From: Dictyostelium firmibasis | Lineage: Eukaryota; Evosea; Eumycetozoa; Dictyosteliales; Dictyosteliaceae | NCBI GenBank assembly: GCA_036169595.1 | Contig: CM069770.1 | Location: forward strand, 562,501 to 626,500 | DNA length: 64,000 bases | Reading direction: 5' to 3' | Shown here: positions 9,048-19,145 of the stretch, one piece after another | Layout of the letters: the number at the start of each line of letters is the position of its first letter | How positions within the stretch are numbered: position 1 is the first letter of the stretch | The notes under the pieces: generated by a model | Told to the model about the DNA's origin: nothing | Database searches by the model: none | What the model saw: the letters and a program-made list of their open reading frames with translations, nothing else | Translations under genes and position numbers: made by a program

Positions 9048-9387
9048 AAATAAAATGAAAAACGAAAAAAAAATTTAAAAAAAAAAAAAAATTAAAAAAA
9101 AACAAGCTTGCAAGAAAACTCTAAAAAAAAATCAATTAATTCAAAAAAAATAAAATTTTCTACAACAACCCAACAAATTTTTTGAATTTTATTAAAAAAA
9201 AAATAAATATTAATTTTTTATTTTAATTAAAATAATTATAAATTAATTATTTTAATAAAAAATTATATATAAACAATCACCACCACATGTTAAAATAATA
9301 ATATAATAATAATTAAAACTTAAATAATAATTTAACTATTAAAATCACAAAAAAAATAAAAATTGGGTTTGATTCATTTAATGATAA
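9048..9387. promoter_or_regulatory. upstream region of FNIP copy C
   Basis: Contains the shared CAAGCTTGCAAGAAAACTC element (9102-9121) and AT-rich DNA nearly identical to that upstream of copy E (17481-17817). No gene is seen. Confidence 0.45.
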
Positions 9388-9920
9388 AGCAGAAAAATTT
9401 GTTTCCTCAAGAAATTTCCAAACAAAGGTTTTTATCAAAATACAGTTTATAAGAAACAAACAACTTTCTCACAAAACCAAATCATTAAATATTCACCTTA
9501 TAATGGTGATGAAAAAAAGCAAAAGAAAACCCTTGCTCAACTGATTTTCGCATTCCAGTATACCAGAATACTGGCAGATTATATAAAATCAAAAGTTCCT
9601 CTTCCTTCAAATTTAGTTTATGACTCGTTGATGGTGAAAAGAGTGGACAATCTGTATTGTATGGTTCTTATTGTTGATATAAAACATATTTTGGATGAAA
9701 CAGGTGGGACACAAGACACACTAACCAACAGTACTCCCAATTCTATCCACCTGACCAAATCATTTAAAATAAAAAATTACCACAATCAATTTTCAATACA
9801 CACCAATAAAAAATAAAAAAAAAGATTTTAAAAAAATTGTGTCGTAGTGTTTTTATTTTTTCATATAAAATTTTTTTTTATTATTTTTTTACCCCCTTAT
9901 TTTTCATTTTGCGTCACCCT
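9388..9920 (+). repeat. R1 repeat, copy 3, with an ATG-less open frame
   Basis: The best copy of R1 together with 17818-18350. A frame is open from 9388 to 9816 without an ATG in its first 80 codons. It encodes segments such as KKTLAQLIFAFQYTRILADY and KSKVPLPSNLVYDSLMVKRV and ends IHTNKK. Such a frame looks like an old last exon or an element gene fragment. I do not recognise the protein. The 3' end is marked by TTTTGCGTCACCCT. Family and origin are unknown. Confidence 0.6.
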
Positions 9921-9999
9921 AAATAAAAAAAATTAAAAAAAAATTAAAAAAAAAATAAAATAAAAAATTAAATTTCACAAATATCACCAAGAGTTTATT

Positions 10000-10345
10000 A
10001 TTTTTATTTTTGAGATATTTAAATATATTATTTTTTAATTTTTTTTTTTTTGAGATTTTATTATTATTTTCATATTTTTGTAAATATAATTGAACAGCTT
10101 TATTATTTTCTTCTAAAATTTTTTTTTTCTTGTAATTTTTTCATGTTACACTATTTTTATTAATAAAACTATTCACCATTTGAAATAATATAACATTAAT
10201 GATAATAAGATAAAGAAAAAAAAAAAAGAAAAAAAAAAAAAATATAAAATTTCTATTGTATTTCTCCAATAAATAACCGTTACTTTTTTCTCTATTCAAT
10301 AAATTATAAATGCAATAGAATTGGATGTGTGGATGTGTGATGTAC
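10000..10345 (-). pseudogene. R2 membrane-protein relic
   Basis: On the minus strand this contains the words FQMVNSFINKN and, further on, the tail resembling the open frame at 992-1288, with poly-T inserts between them. It is nearly identical to 18440-18780, as part of the C/E segmental duplication. Confidence 0.4.
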
Positions 10346-10379
10346 ATAGTTATATTTATTTTTAATAATTTTTTTATTA

Positions 10380-10680
10380 AAATAAAAAGAACATCAAAAA
10401 TTTTAAAAAAATTTTATTTTTATTTATTCACACACACCGGTTTGTCAAATAATTGTTTTTTTTTAAAAAAAATGAAAAGAAAGAATGAAACACTTGTGAA
10501 TTATAATAATGATTCACATTAAAATCAATCACACTATTTAAAAATATATCTTTAGTAATTAACTCCCATTTACAAACATATTTATAATTATAAAAATTTA
10601 AAAAGGCAAATAATTTTTTTTACCATTCTCACAAAAGTAATTGAATAAATTTTTTTTTTAATAACTTTGTTCATATTTAT
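10380..10680 (+). repeat. R3 repeat
   Basis: This block runs from AATAAAAAGAACATCAAAAA through CACACCGGTTTGTCAAATAA to TAATTGAATAAATTTT. It recurs at 13458-13800 and 18825-19145, with a short piece at 22690-22735. It holds a 16-codon open frame (MKRKNETLVNYNNDSH) that is conserved but too short to call. Confidence 0.6.
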
Positions 10681-11256
10681 TTATTGAATTAATGATTCGA
10701 CACTTGATGGTATTAACCCTGCTGATAGTACTTTATTAAAACAAATACCAAATGTTAATGATTTAACACTTGATGGTATTGATCCTGCTGATAATTCTTG
10801 ATTAAAATAATCACCAAATGTTAATGATTTAACACTTGATGGTATTGATCCTGATGATAATACTTGATTAAAACCATTACCAAATTTTAATGATTCAACA
10901 CTTGATGGTATTGATTCTGCTGATAATACTTGATTAAAATCTCTACCAAATGTTAATGATTTAACACTTGATGGTATTAATCCTGCTGATAATACTTGAT
11001 TAAAACTTCTACCAAATGTTAATGATTCGACACTTGATGGAATATCACCTAAATAAATATCTTCATTTGAATAGTAATATAGTTCTTTTATATAATCTCT
11101 ATATTTTGAATTTAATAATTGATCTTTTTTATTTATTCTTATTTGGAAATATTTATTTAAATAATAAAGTTGTTGTAAAATAATATTTTTTAAAACAGTA
11201 TTTCTCCATATTCTAAAAAGAAATATATCCCCTCCATTATTTATTTTAACATTCAT
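10681..11256 (-). CDS. FNIP (IP22) repeat protein, copy D, shortened
   Basis: The 191-codon ORF has the usual 71-residue leader (with N instead of D at residue 2), then only 5 full 22-residue units and a broken sixth ending SVESLIQ. The last codons are supplied by DNA that elsewhere belongs to R3 and its neighbour (TTCATATTTATTTATTGAAT, compare 13760 and 19130). The gene has therefore lost its 3' part through a rearrangement inside a repeat unit, and the present stop lies just past the joint. Its first five units match those of copy F almost exactly. Whether so short a solenoid is functional is unclear. Confidence 0.75.
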   Translation of the reverse strand: MNVKINNGGDIFLFRIWRNTVLKNIILQQLYYLNKYFQIRINKKDQLLNSKYRDYIKELYYYSNEDIYLGDIPSSVESLTFGRSFNQVLSAGLIPSSVKSLTFGRDFNQVLSAESIPSSVESLKFGNGFNQVLSSGSIPSSVKSLTFGDYFNQELSAGSIPSSVKSLTFGICFNKVLSAGLIPSSVESLIQ

Positions 11257-11513
11257 CGTATCTTTATTTTTTTAAAATTTAATATGTGGTGTTAGTCTTT
11301 AAAAACTTTTTTCTAAATTTTTTTTTTTTTTTTTTTTAATTTTTAATTTCAGGTACCCGTTTTTTTAGAAAAAAAACTCAAGTATTTTGAAACACAACAA
11401 GTTATATTTGCTGCATTCACGGATAGTGCAAAAAAAAAAAATATAAAAAAATAAAAAATTTGAAAAAAAAAAGGTTTTATAAATACACCAAAATAGTGTC
11501 AATAAAGGAGTGT

Positions 11514-11831
11514 TTACCTACATTGCTTTTTAAGTTGGAATGGTAGTTTTTCGCCTTTTTTTGATTCATATTGATGTATACTCTTCAAATAAGATGGAAT
11601 CCAATCTCTATAATCATCATACTCAACTGTAAATCTTTGATTGTTATATAATTCTTTAAAATTGTCAATTAGTTCTTCACCACCTTTGCAATACTCTAAC
11701 TCTTCCATAATCCATTTTTTTAATGGACAAAATTTTTCTGATTTACTTTTTTTACCAACACATGACTCGATTTTATTTTCATTTTTTCTTTTTTTATTAC
11801 TATCACTGCTATTATTATCATTATTGAACAT
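11514..11831 (-). CDS. FNIP-linked N-terminal ORF, copy D (probable exon 1)
   Basis: This is a 105-codon ORF of the family. The frame is open further upstream (to 11906), but the added residues are poly-Phe translated from T runs, so the ATG shared with the other copies (11831) is preferred. Differences from the other copies include CPLKKWIM, DDYRDWIP and ESKKGEK. The CAAT|GTAGGT donor and the ATACG joint of exon 2 are intact. Unlike the other copies it lacks the AAGCTTG element upstream; the AATTAATTCAAAA sequence follows directly. Confidence 0.68.
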   Translation of the reverse strand: MFNNDNNSSDSNKKRKNENKIESCVGKKSKSEKFCPLKKWIMEELEYCKGGEELIDNFKELYNNQRFTVEYDDYRDWIPSYLKSIHQYESKKGEKLPFQLKKQCR

Positions 11832-12473
11832 TTTGAATAAATTATATATAAAAATAAAATGAAATGCAAAAAAAAAATTAAAAAAAAAAAAATTAAAAAA
11901 AAACAATTAATTCAAAAAAAATAAAATTTGATTTTGCAGTTTCTTAATTTTTTATTTTTCCCAGTTAGAATGATTTTTTTAGGATTGTCATTGTCAAAAC
12001 TCGCTAAACTCATAGAATTGCTCAAACTCACCAAACTCATAGGAATGTTGAAAACTCGCCAAACTCGATATTATTTCAAATGATGAATAGTTTTATTAAT
12101 AAAAATCGTGTAACAAGAAAAATTACAAGAAAAAAAAATATTTTAATTGAAAGTAATAAAACTGTTCAATTTTATTTACAATAATATGAAATAATAATAA
12201 AATTTCAAAAAAAAAAAATTAAAAATAAAATAAAATAATAATTTATTAAAATATTTCAAAAATAAAAATAAAATTTTTTTATTTTAAAAGTAAAGTTCAA
12301 TGAGAAAACTGATAGAAATTTCAATTAAAATTAATAAATGGTTTGTATGGTATTATATATAAATAATATTATATATTTAATTGATTTAAAAGTAGTGGTG
12401 ATTTTAGTGTTTATTTATATTTAATTAATAAAATTTTTTTTTAATAATTTTTTTTTTTTTTTTTTTTTTTAAT
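11832..12473. other. intergenic patchwork upstream of copy D
   Basis: Holds a short inverted minisatellite piece (about 11996-12070) and an R2 relic on the plus strand at about 12075-12192 (FQMMNSFINKNRV and IESNKTVQFYLQ). It also holds the segment shared with 5993-6165 (12286-12435). No intact gene is seen. Confidence 0.55.
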
Positions 12474-12725
12474 ACGTGGTGATGTTAGATGGAATGATAA
12501 ACTGATTCATATGAATTTTTAGTGTTCTTCTTTGCAAACTTTTTGGAAAGGGGTAGATCTGCATAAAAGAAGAGGAATAAACAAAGCAAAGTGACAAAAA
12601 ATTTACTGGGTGGCGTTGTTGATTTTAGAGTCACTGGAGGTCTTAATTTGGCACCAAAGGAAAAGTAATTTTTATTATTGTAATAAGTGTGTTTCTAAAA
12701 ATAGGGTTTTCAACAATTAATTTCT
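12474..12725 (+). pseudogene. degenerate coding-like island
   Basis: This stretch is richer in G and C than its surroundings. One plus-strand frame reads RGDVRWNDKLIHMNF, LQTFWKGVDLHKRRGINKAK and IYWVALLILESLEVLIWHQR with stops between the segments. It looks like decayed coding sequence. I do not recognise the protein, and the evidence is base composition plus one mostly open frame. Confidence 0.3.
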
Positions 12726-12763
12726 AAAAAATGATTTATTTTGAATGTTGACCCATATTTCTT

Positions 12764-13457
12764 AGAGTTTTACCTAATCCGACTTTGGGATGGTCCGTGT
12801 AATTTTCAGCCATCCTCGTCCGTCCAACAATTTTATTTATTACTCCGAATTATTTTTTAAAAAAACCCATTTTTTTTTTCTATATTAATTAGTGATTTTG
12901 TTAACATCAAAATCAAATAATAATAAATTTTCAAAATATAAAAAAAAAATTATAAAATAAAAAAATTATAAATTAATATTAACAATAAAAAAAAATGTAA
13001 TATACAACAAAATTTTTATAATAAAAGTTATATTTGACAATAATTTATTTTTTATTTTTTTTTATTTTTTTTTTTTGAAAATAATAATTAATTTCTTTTT
13101 CACAACATAATTTTTAAATATTTAATGGCGCCATTGATAATATATTTTTTTTTTTATTATTATGAAAATTTTTTTTTTATTATTTATATATTTATTTATT
13201 TATTTTCTGTTAACTGTCAAAAATTATAAAAAATACAATTTGTAAATTTGTTCACCACCTAGTTGGTATGCTTTTTAATATATTTTTAAATAAAAAAATA
13301 TTATTAAAAAATTACTTCTCTTTCCTTTTGAAGGATTTAAATTTATTAGTTTTTTTTAAAATCCACCAAATCCTATAATTATAAAATGATGGATGGATCG
13401 TCCTCAATCCTAACTCCGTACTTTTTTAAAAAAAAAATCCGGATAAGGCTTTACTCT
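12764..13457. mobile_element. candidate short DNA transposon relic (terminal inverted repeats)
   Basis: The 22-base ends AGAGTTTTACCTAATCCGACTT (12764-12785) and, read inverted, the sequence at 13436-13457 agree at about 15 of 22 positions. Both are GC-rich islands in AT DNA, followed inward by related words (GGATGG, CGTCC, CTCCG). The 650 bases between have no coding capacity, as expected of a MITE-like element. The right end abuts an R3 copy that is interrupted compared with 10380 and 18825. No convincing target duplication was seen. Confidence 0.35.
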
Positions 13458-13800
13458 AATAAAAAGAACATCAAAAAATATTAAAAAATTTTATTTTTTA
13501 TTAATTCACACACCGGTTTGTGAAATAATTTTTTTTTTTTTTAAAAAAATGAATAGAAAGAATGAAACACTTGTAAATTACAATAATGATTCACATTAAA
13601 ATCAATCACACTATTTAAAAATATATCTTAGAAGTTAACTCTCATTTACAAATATGTTTATAATTATAAAAATTTATAAAGGCAAATAATTTTTTTTACA
13701 ATTCTCCCAAAAAGTAATTGAATAAATTTTTTTTTTTTTTAGTTAATTTTTTTTATTTTCTTCATATTTATTTATTGAATTAATTTTATTTTTTTTTTTT
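13458..13800 (+). repeat. R3 repeat, copy 2
   Basis: Matches 10380-10680 and 18825-19145 through CACACCGGTTTGTGAAATAA, the short MNRKNETLVNYNNDSH frame and AAAGGCAAATAATTTTTTTT. Its left end is cut by the candidate inverted-repeat element. Confidence 0.6.
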
Positions 13801-13809
13801 TGTAAAACC

Positions 13810-13811
13810 AA

Positions 13812-13874
<63 letters not shown>

Positions 13875-13876
13875 AT
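13810..13876. repeat. (AATA)n microsatellite
   Basis: About 16 tandem units of AATA without interruption, between TGTAAAACC and TATAATGTTTAACCAACC. The matching place near 19190 and 19290 has only a few units. Confidence 0.9.
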
Positions 13877-13904
13877 ATAATGTTTAACCAACCATTTAAA
13901 AATA

Positions 13905-14145
13905 ATTATAATATTATGGTGAAAAATTACCAACAACCTAGAGGGATACATTCCTTTGGTAGATGATCGTATTCGAATACGATCAAAGCCATTTCAACTT
14001 ATAATCAACATCATTATTTACATTGCAAACTGGTACATGTACAGGTAATTGAATATTAATATGTGGAGGTTGTATTGGTACATGTTATTGAACATTGGAC
14101 ATTTGTGAATTGTATCTACCTCTCCTTTTTTTTCATTTTTTTAAT
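13905..14145 (-). pseudogene. pseudogene fragment (R4 family)
   Basis: Read on the minus strand, the frame starting near 14145 contains GRYNSQMSNVQ, then HVPIQPPHINIQLPVHVPV and CNVNNDVDYKLKWL, with internal stops. It is a more decayed copy of the fragment at 19345-19550. I do not recognise the protein. Confidence 0.4.
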
Positions 14146-14711
14146 ATTTTTTTTAACAAAAACAGCGAGACCAGCGAAAATATAAATGATAAAATATGTT
14201 TTAATAATTAGTTTAAAGGGATAGGCCTATTTTTCAAAAATGACCGGCAACCTATGACCCTCTGTTTATATTTTTATAGATAATAAGAAAAAAAAAAGCA
14301 TTAGTTGTAGCTAGTTGAAAAGAAGAAATAATATCGATAGTAATAAAACTGTATCATACACTACCATTCAATTGTTTTTTTTACATATTTTCATTTTTTG
14401 TTCTTTTTATAATATCTCTAATAAATAACAAATATTTTACTTCTATTTGTATGAATTATTATTGTTATTAAACTAATGAAATTTCAGTTAAAAATGTAAA
14501 TAAAAGTTGAATAAATAAAATATTAAAAAAAAAAAAAAAATTATTTAAAAAACAAAAAAGAAAAAATCAATATTTTAAAAAAACTCTTATCACAAACAAA
14601 TTTACTTAAAATATAATTTTAATTTTTTTTTTTTTTTTTTTTTATATATAAGTTTTTTTATTAACTATTGTTATATTTTTATCATTTAATTATCATTTAA
14701 AAAAAAAAAAA
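14146..14711. repeat. R4 repeat block, copy 1
   Basis: Shared with 19551-20125 and 22745-23275. The landmarks are AAAGGGATAGGCCTATTTTT, CAACCTATGACCCTCT, GTAGCTAGTTGAAAAGAAG and ACTGTATCATACACTACC. The conserved GC-containing core (14215-14360) suggests a decayed gene or element; no open frame is convincing. Confidence 0.6.
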
Positions 14712-14898
14712 ACTTTTTTTTTTTTTTCACGATTTATTTTGTGTTATTTTTTCATGTTTAAATTTTCTATTTTTGAATTTTTCTATAATAATCTTATATA
14801 ATTAGAGTTGTTGTTATGATTTTAATTATAATTAAATAAAAGCTTTATATGGAAAACTTTCCGAAATAATCTTTTATTAATTCTATCATTTTCTTTAT

Positions 14899-16872
14899 TT
14901 ATTGGCATTTAATTGTATTAAGCGATTTAACACTTGATGGTATTGATCCTGCTGATAATTCTTGATTAAAATTTTCACCAAATGTTAATGATTTAACACT
15001 TGATGGTATTGAATCTGCTGATAATTCTTGATTAAAACAATCACCAAATGTTAATGATTCAACACTTGATGGTATTGATCCTGCTAATAATACTTGATTA
15101 AAATCTCCACCAAATGTTAATGATTTAACACTTGATGGTATTGATCCTTCTGATAATACTTGATTAAAATAATTACCAAATGTTAATGATTTAACACTTG
15201 ATGGTATTGATCCTGCTGATAATTCTTGATTAAAACAATCACCAAATGTTAATGATTCAACACTTGATGGTATTGATCCTGCTAATAATACTTGATTAAA
15301 AAAATAACCAAATGTTAATGATTTAACACTTGATGGTATTGATCCTGCTGATAATACTTGATTAAAACTATCACCAAATGTTAATGATTTAACACTTGAT
15401 GGTATTGATCCTGCTGATAATTCTTGATTAAAACAATCACTAAATGTTAATGATTCAACACTTGATGGTATTGATCCTGCTGATAATACTTGATTAAAAC
15501 TTGAACCAAATGTTAATGATGTAACACTTGATGGTATTGATCCTTCTGATAATACTTGATTAAAATCATAACCAAATGTTAATGATTTAACACTTGATGG
15601 TATTGATTCTGCTGATAATACTTGATTAAAATCTCCACCAAATGTTAATGATTCAACACTTGATGGTATTGATCCTGATGATAATACTTGATTAAAATAA
15701 CGACCAAATGTTAATGATGTAACACTTGATGGTATTAATCCTGTTGATAACTCTTGATTAAAACAATCAGCAAATATTAATGATTCAACACTTGATGGTA
15801 TTAATCCTGCTGATAATACTTGACTAAAATAATAACCAAATGTTAATGATTTAACACTTGATGGTATTGATCCTGCTGATAATACTTGATTAAAATAATA
15901 ACCAAATGTTAATGATTCGACACTTGATGGTATTGATCCTGATGATAATACTTGATTAAAATATTCACCAAATGTTAATGACTTAACACTTGATGGTATT
16001 GATCCTGCTGATAATACTTGATTAAAACTTGAACCAAATGTTAATGATTTAACACTTGATGGTATTGATCCTGCTGATAATATTTGATTAAAATAATAAC
16101 CAAATGTTAATGATTCAACACTTGATGGTATTGATCCTGCTGATAATACTTGATTAAAACAATAACCAAATGTTAATGATTTAACACTTGATGGTATTGA
16201 TCCTGCTGATAATACTTGATTAAAATCATTACCAAATGTTAATGATTTAACACTTGATGGTATTGATCCTGATGATAATACTTGATTAAAATAATAACCA
16301 AATGTTAATGATTTAACACTTGATGGTATTGATCCTGCTGATAATACTTGATTAAAATAATAACCAAATGTTAATGATTTAACACTTAATGGTATTGATC
16401 CTGCTAATAATACTTGATTAAAATCTTCACCAAATGTTAATGATTTAACACTTGATGGTATTGATTCTGCTGATAATACTTGATTAAAATAATCACCAAA
16501 TGTTAATGATTTAACACTTGATGGTATTGATCCTTCTGATAATACTTGATTAAATTCATCATAAAATGTTAATGATTTAACACTTGATGGTATTAATCCT
16601 GCTGATAATACTTGATTAAAAAAACAACCAAATGTTAATGATTCGACACTTGATGGAATATCACCTAAATAAATTTCTTCATTTGAAAAGTAATCTAGTT
16701 TTTTTATATAATCTCTATATTTTGAATTTAATAATTGTTCTTTTTTATTTATTCTTATTTGGAAATATTTATTTAAATGAAAAAGTTGTTGTAAAATAAT
16801 ATTTTTTAAAACAGTATTTCTCCATATTCTAAAAAGAAATATATCCCCTCCATTATTTATTTTAACATCCAT
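14899..16872 (-). CDS. FNIP (IP22) repeat protein, copy E
   Basis: The 657-codon ORF has a 71-residue leader (FLFRIWRNTVLKNIILQQLF), 26 exact 22-residue FNIP units and the shared end SLNTIKCQ. The two residues after TFG vary (FF, EF, YF, ED, YY, ND, YC, SS, GD and others), while the rest of the unit is nearly fixed. It resembles copy C in flanks but differs in the order of unit variants, so the units have been shuffled or converted since duplication. ATACG precedes the ATG after an AAATAAAG acceptor, in frame with the upstream ORF. The role is unknown beyond a likely binding scaffold. Confidence 0.88.
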   Translation of the reverse strand: MDVKINNGGDIFLFRIWRNTVLKNIILQQLFHLNKYFQIRINKKEQLLNSKYRDYIKKLDYFSNEEIYLGDIPSSVESLTFGCFFNQVLSAGLIPSSVKSLTFYDEFNQVLSEGSIPSSVKSLTFGDYFNQVLSAESIPSSVKSLTFGEDFNQVLLAGSIPLSVKSLTFGYYFNQVLSAGSIPSSVKSLTFGYYFNQVLSSGSIPSSVKSLTFGNDFNQVLSAGSIPSSVKSLTFGYCFNQVLSAGSIPSSVESLTFGYYFNQILSAGSIPSSVKSLTFGSSFNQVLSAGSIPSSVKSLTFGEYFNQVLSSGSIPSSVESLTFGYYFNQVLSAGSIPSSVKSLTFGYYFSQVLSAGLIPSSVESLIFADCFNQELSTGLIPSSVTSLTFGRYFNQVLSSGSIPSSVESLTFGGDFNQVLSAESIPSSVKSLTFGYDFNQVLSEGSIPSSVTSLTFGSSFNQVLSAGSIPSSVESLTFSDCFNQELSAGSIPSSVKSLTFGDSFNQVLSAGSIPSSVKSLTFGYFFNQVLLAGSIPSSVESLTFGDCFNQELSAGSIPSSVKSLTFGNYFNQVLSEGSIPSSVKSLTFGGDFNQVLLAGSIPSSVESLTFGDCFNQELSADSIPSSVKSLTFGENFNQELSAGSIPSSVKSLNTIKCQ

Positions 16873-16933
16873 CGTATCTTTATTTTTTTAAATTTAATAT
16901 GTGGGTGGTGTTAGTCTTCAAAAACTTTTTTCT

Positions 16934-16969
<36 letters not shown>

Positions 16970-17134
16970 TTAATTTTTAATTTCAGGTACCCGTTTTTAT
17001 TGAAACACAACAAGTTATATTTGCTGCATTCATCGACAATTCTCTGCAAAAAAAAAAAATTATAAAAAAAATAAAAAATTTGAAAAAAAAAAAGGTTTTA
17101 TAAATACACCAAAATAGTGTAAATAAAGGAGTGT

Positions 17135-17452
17135 TTACCTACATTGCTTTTTAAGTTGGAATGGTAGTTTTTCACCTTTTTTTAATTCATATTGATGTAT
17201 ACTCTTCAAATAAGATGGAATCCAATCTCTAAAATCATCGTACTCAACTGTAAATCTTTGATTGTTATATAATTCTTTAAAATTGTCAATTTGTTCTTCA
17301 CCACCTTTGCAATACTCTAACTCTTCCATAATCCATTTTTTTATTGGACAAAATTTTTCTAATTTACTTTTTTTGCCAACACATGACTCGATTTTATTTT
17401 CATTTTTTCTTTTTTTATTACTATCACTGCTATTATTATCATTATTGAACAT
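17135..17452 (-). CDS. FNIP-linked N-terminal ORF, copy E (probable exon 1)
   Basis: This 105-codon ORF encodes the same protein as copy C apart from silent changes. The frame is open upstream to 17545, but that part is poly-Phe from T runs, so the family ATG at 17452 is chosen. The CAAT|GTAGGT donor is intact. The intron differs from the other copies by a small change near the acceptor (GACTAACACCACCCACATAT) and by loss of the AAAAAACTCGAGTATTTTG stretch. The AAGCTTG element is at 17533-17553. Confidence 0.7.
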   Translation of the reverse strand: MFNNDNNSSDSNKKRKNENKIESCVGKKSKLEKFCPIKKWIMEELEYCKGGEEQIDNFKELYNNQRFTVEYDDFRDWIPSYLKSIHQYELKKGEKLPFQLKKQCR

Positions 17453-17480
17453 TTTGAATAAATTATATATGTATGTATAA

Positions 17481-17817
17481 AAATAAAATGAAAAACGAAA
17501 AAAAAATTTAAAAAAAAAAAAAATTAAAAAAAAACAAGCTTGCAAGAAAACTCTAAAAAAAAATCAATTAATTCAAAAAAAATAAAATTTTCTACAATAA
17601 CCCAAATTTTTTGAATTTTATTAAAAAAAAAAATAAATATTAATTTTTTATTTTAATTAAAATAATTATAAATTAATTATTTTAATAAAAAATTATATAT
17701 AAACAATCACCACCACATGTTAAAATAATAATATAATAATAATTAAAACTTAAATAATAATATAACAATTAAAATCACAAAAAAAATAAAAATTGGGTTT
17801 GGTTCATTTAATGATAA
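17481..17817. promoter_or_regulatory. upstream region of FNIP copy E
   Basis: Nearly identical to 9048-9387 upstream of copy C, including the CAAGCTTGCAAGAAAACTC element. No gene is seen. Confidence 0.45.
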
Positions 17818-18350
17818 AGCAGAAAAATTTGTTTCATCAAGAAATTTCCAAACAAAGGTTTTTATCAAAATACAGTTTATAAGAAACAAACAACTTTCTC
17901 ACAAAACCAAATCATTAAATATTCACCTTATAATGGTGATGAAAAAAAGCAAAAGAAAACCCTTGCTCAACTGATTTTCGCATTCCAGTATACCAGAATA
18001 CTGGCAGATTATATAAAATCAAAAGTTCCTCTTCCTTCAAATTTAGTTTATGACTCGTTGATGGTGAAAAGAGTGGACAATCTGTATTCTATGGTTCTTA
18101 TTGTTAATATTAAACATATTTTGGATGAAACAGGTGGGACACAAGACACACTAACCAACAGTACTCCCAATTCTATCCACCTGACCAAATCATTTAAAAT
18201 AAAAAATTACCACAATCAATTTTCAATGCACACCAATAAAAAATAAAAAAAAAGATTTTAAAAAAATTGCGTCGTAGTGTTTTTATTTTTTCATATAAAA
18301 TTTTTTTTTATTATTTTTTTACCCCCTTATTTTCCATTTTGTGTCACCCT
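17818..18350 (+). repeat. R1 repeat, copy 4
   Basis: Close to identical with 9388-9920, as part of the C/E segmental duplication. It has the same long ATG-less frame, ending MHTNKK at 18246. The right end reads GTGTCACCCT in place of GCGTCACCCT. Confidence 0.65.
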
Positions 18351-18439
18351 AAATAAAAAAAATTAAAAAAAAATTAAAAAAAAAATAAAATAAAAAATTA
18401 AATTTCACAAATATCACCAAGAGTTTATTATTTTTATTT

Positions 18440-18783
18440 TTGAGATATTTTAATATATTATTTTATTTTTTAATTTTTTTTTTTTTTGAGATTTTATTAT
18501 TATTTTCATATTTTTGTAAATATAATTGAACAGCTTTATTATTTTCTTCTAAAATTTTTTTTTTCTTGTAATTTTTTCATGTTACACTATTTTTATTAAT
18601 AAAACTATTCACCATTTGAAATAATATAACATTAATGATAATAAGATAAAGAAAAAAAAAAAAGAAAAAAAAAAAAAATATAAAATTTCTATTGTATTTC
18701 TCCAATAAATAACCGTTACTTTTTTCTCTATTCAATAAATTATAAATGCAATAGAATTGGATGTGTGGATGTGTGATGTACAT
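18440..18783 (-). pseudogene. R2 membrane-protein relic
   Basis: Nearly identical to 10000-10345. The minus-strand words FQMVNSFINKN and the poly-Phe frame are the same. It is duplicated with its block and carries no intact gene. Confidence 0.4.
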
Positions 18784-18824
18784 AGTTATATTTATTTTTA
18801 ATAATTTTTTTATTAAAATAAAAA

Positions 18825-19145
18825 GAACATCAAAAATATTAAAAAAATTTTATTTTTATTTATTCACACACACACACCGGTTTGTCAAATAATTGTTTTT
18901 TTTTTAAAAAAATGAAAAGAAAGAATGAAACACTTGTAAATTATAATAATTATTCACATTAAAATCAATCACACTATTTAAAAATATATCTTTAGTAATT
19001 AACTCCCATTTACAAACATATTTATAATTATAAAAATTTAAAAAGGCAAATAATTTTTTTTACCATTCTCACAAAAAGTAATTGAATAAATTTTTTTTTT
19101 AATTAGTTTTTTTTATTTTCTTCATATTTATATATTGAATTAATT
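18825..19145 (+). repeat. R3 repeat, copy 3
   Basis: Matches 10380-10680 and 13458-13800. Here CACACACACACACCGG is slightly expanded. This is about where the right end of the C/E duplication lies. Confidence 0.6.

Noticed and set aside
9388-9920. R1 as a defined transposon or retroelement
   Set aside because: No terminal repeats, target duplications or recognisable element proteins could be seen by eye, so it is only reported as a repeat of unknown family.
10141-10347. Open frames with poly-Phe tracts (10141-10347, 18577-18783, 31779-32108, 42708-42929, 62360-62739)
   Set aside because: These come from T and A runs. Only the R2 words at 10141 and 18577 have any meaning, and these are treated as relics. 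The start of the real synthetase exons explains the frames at 31779 and 42708.
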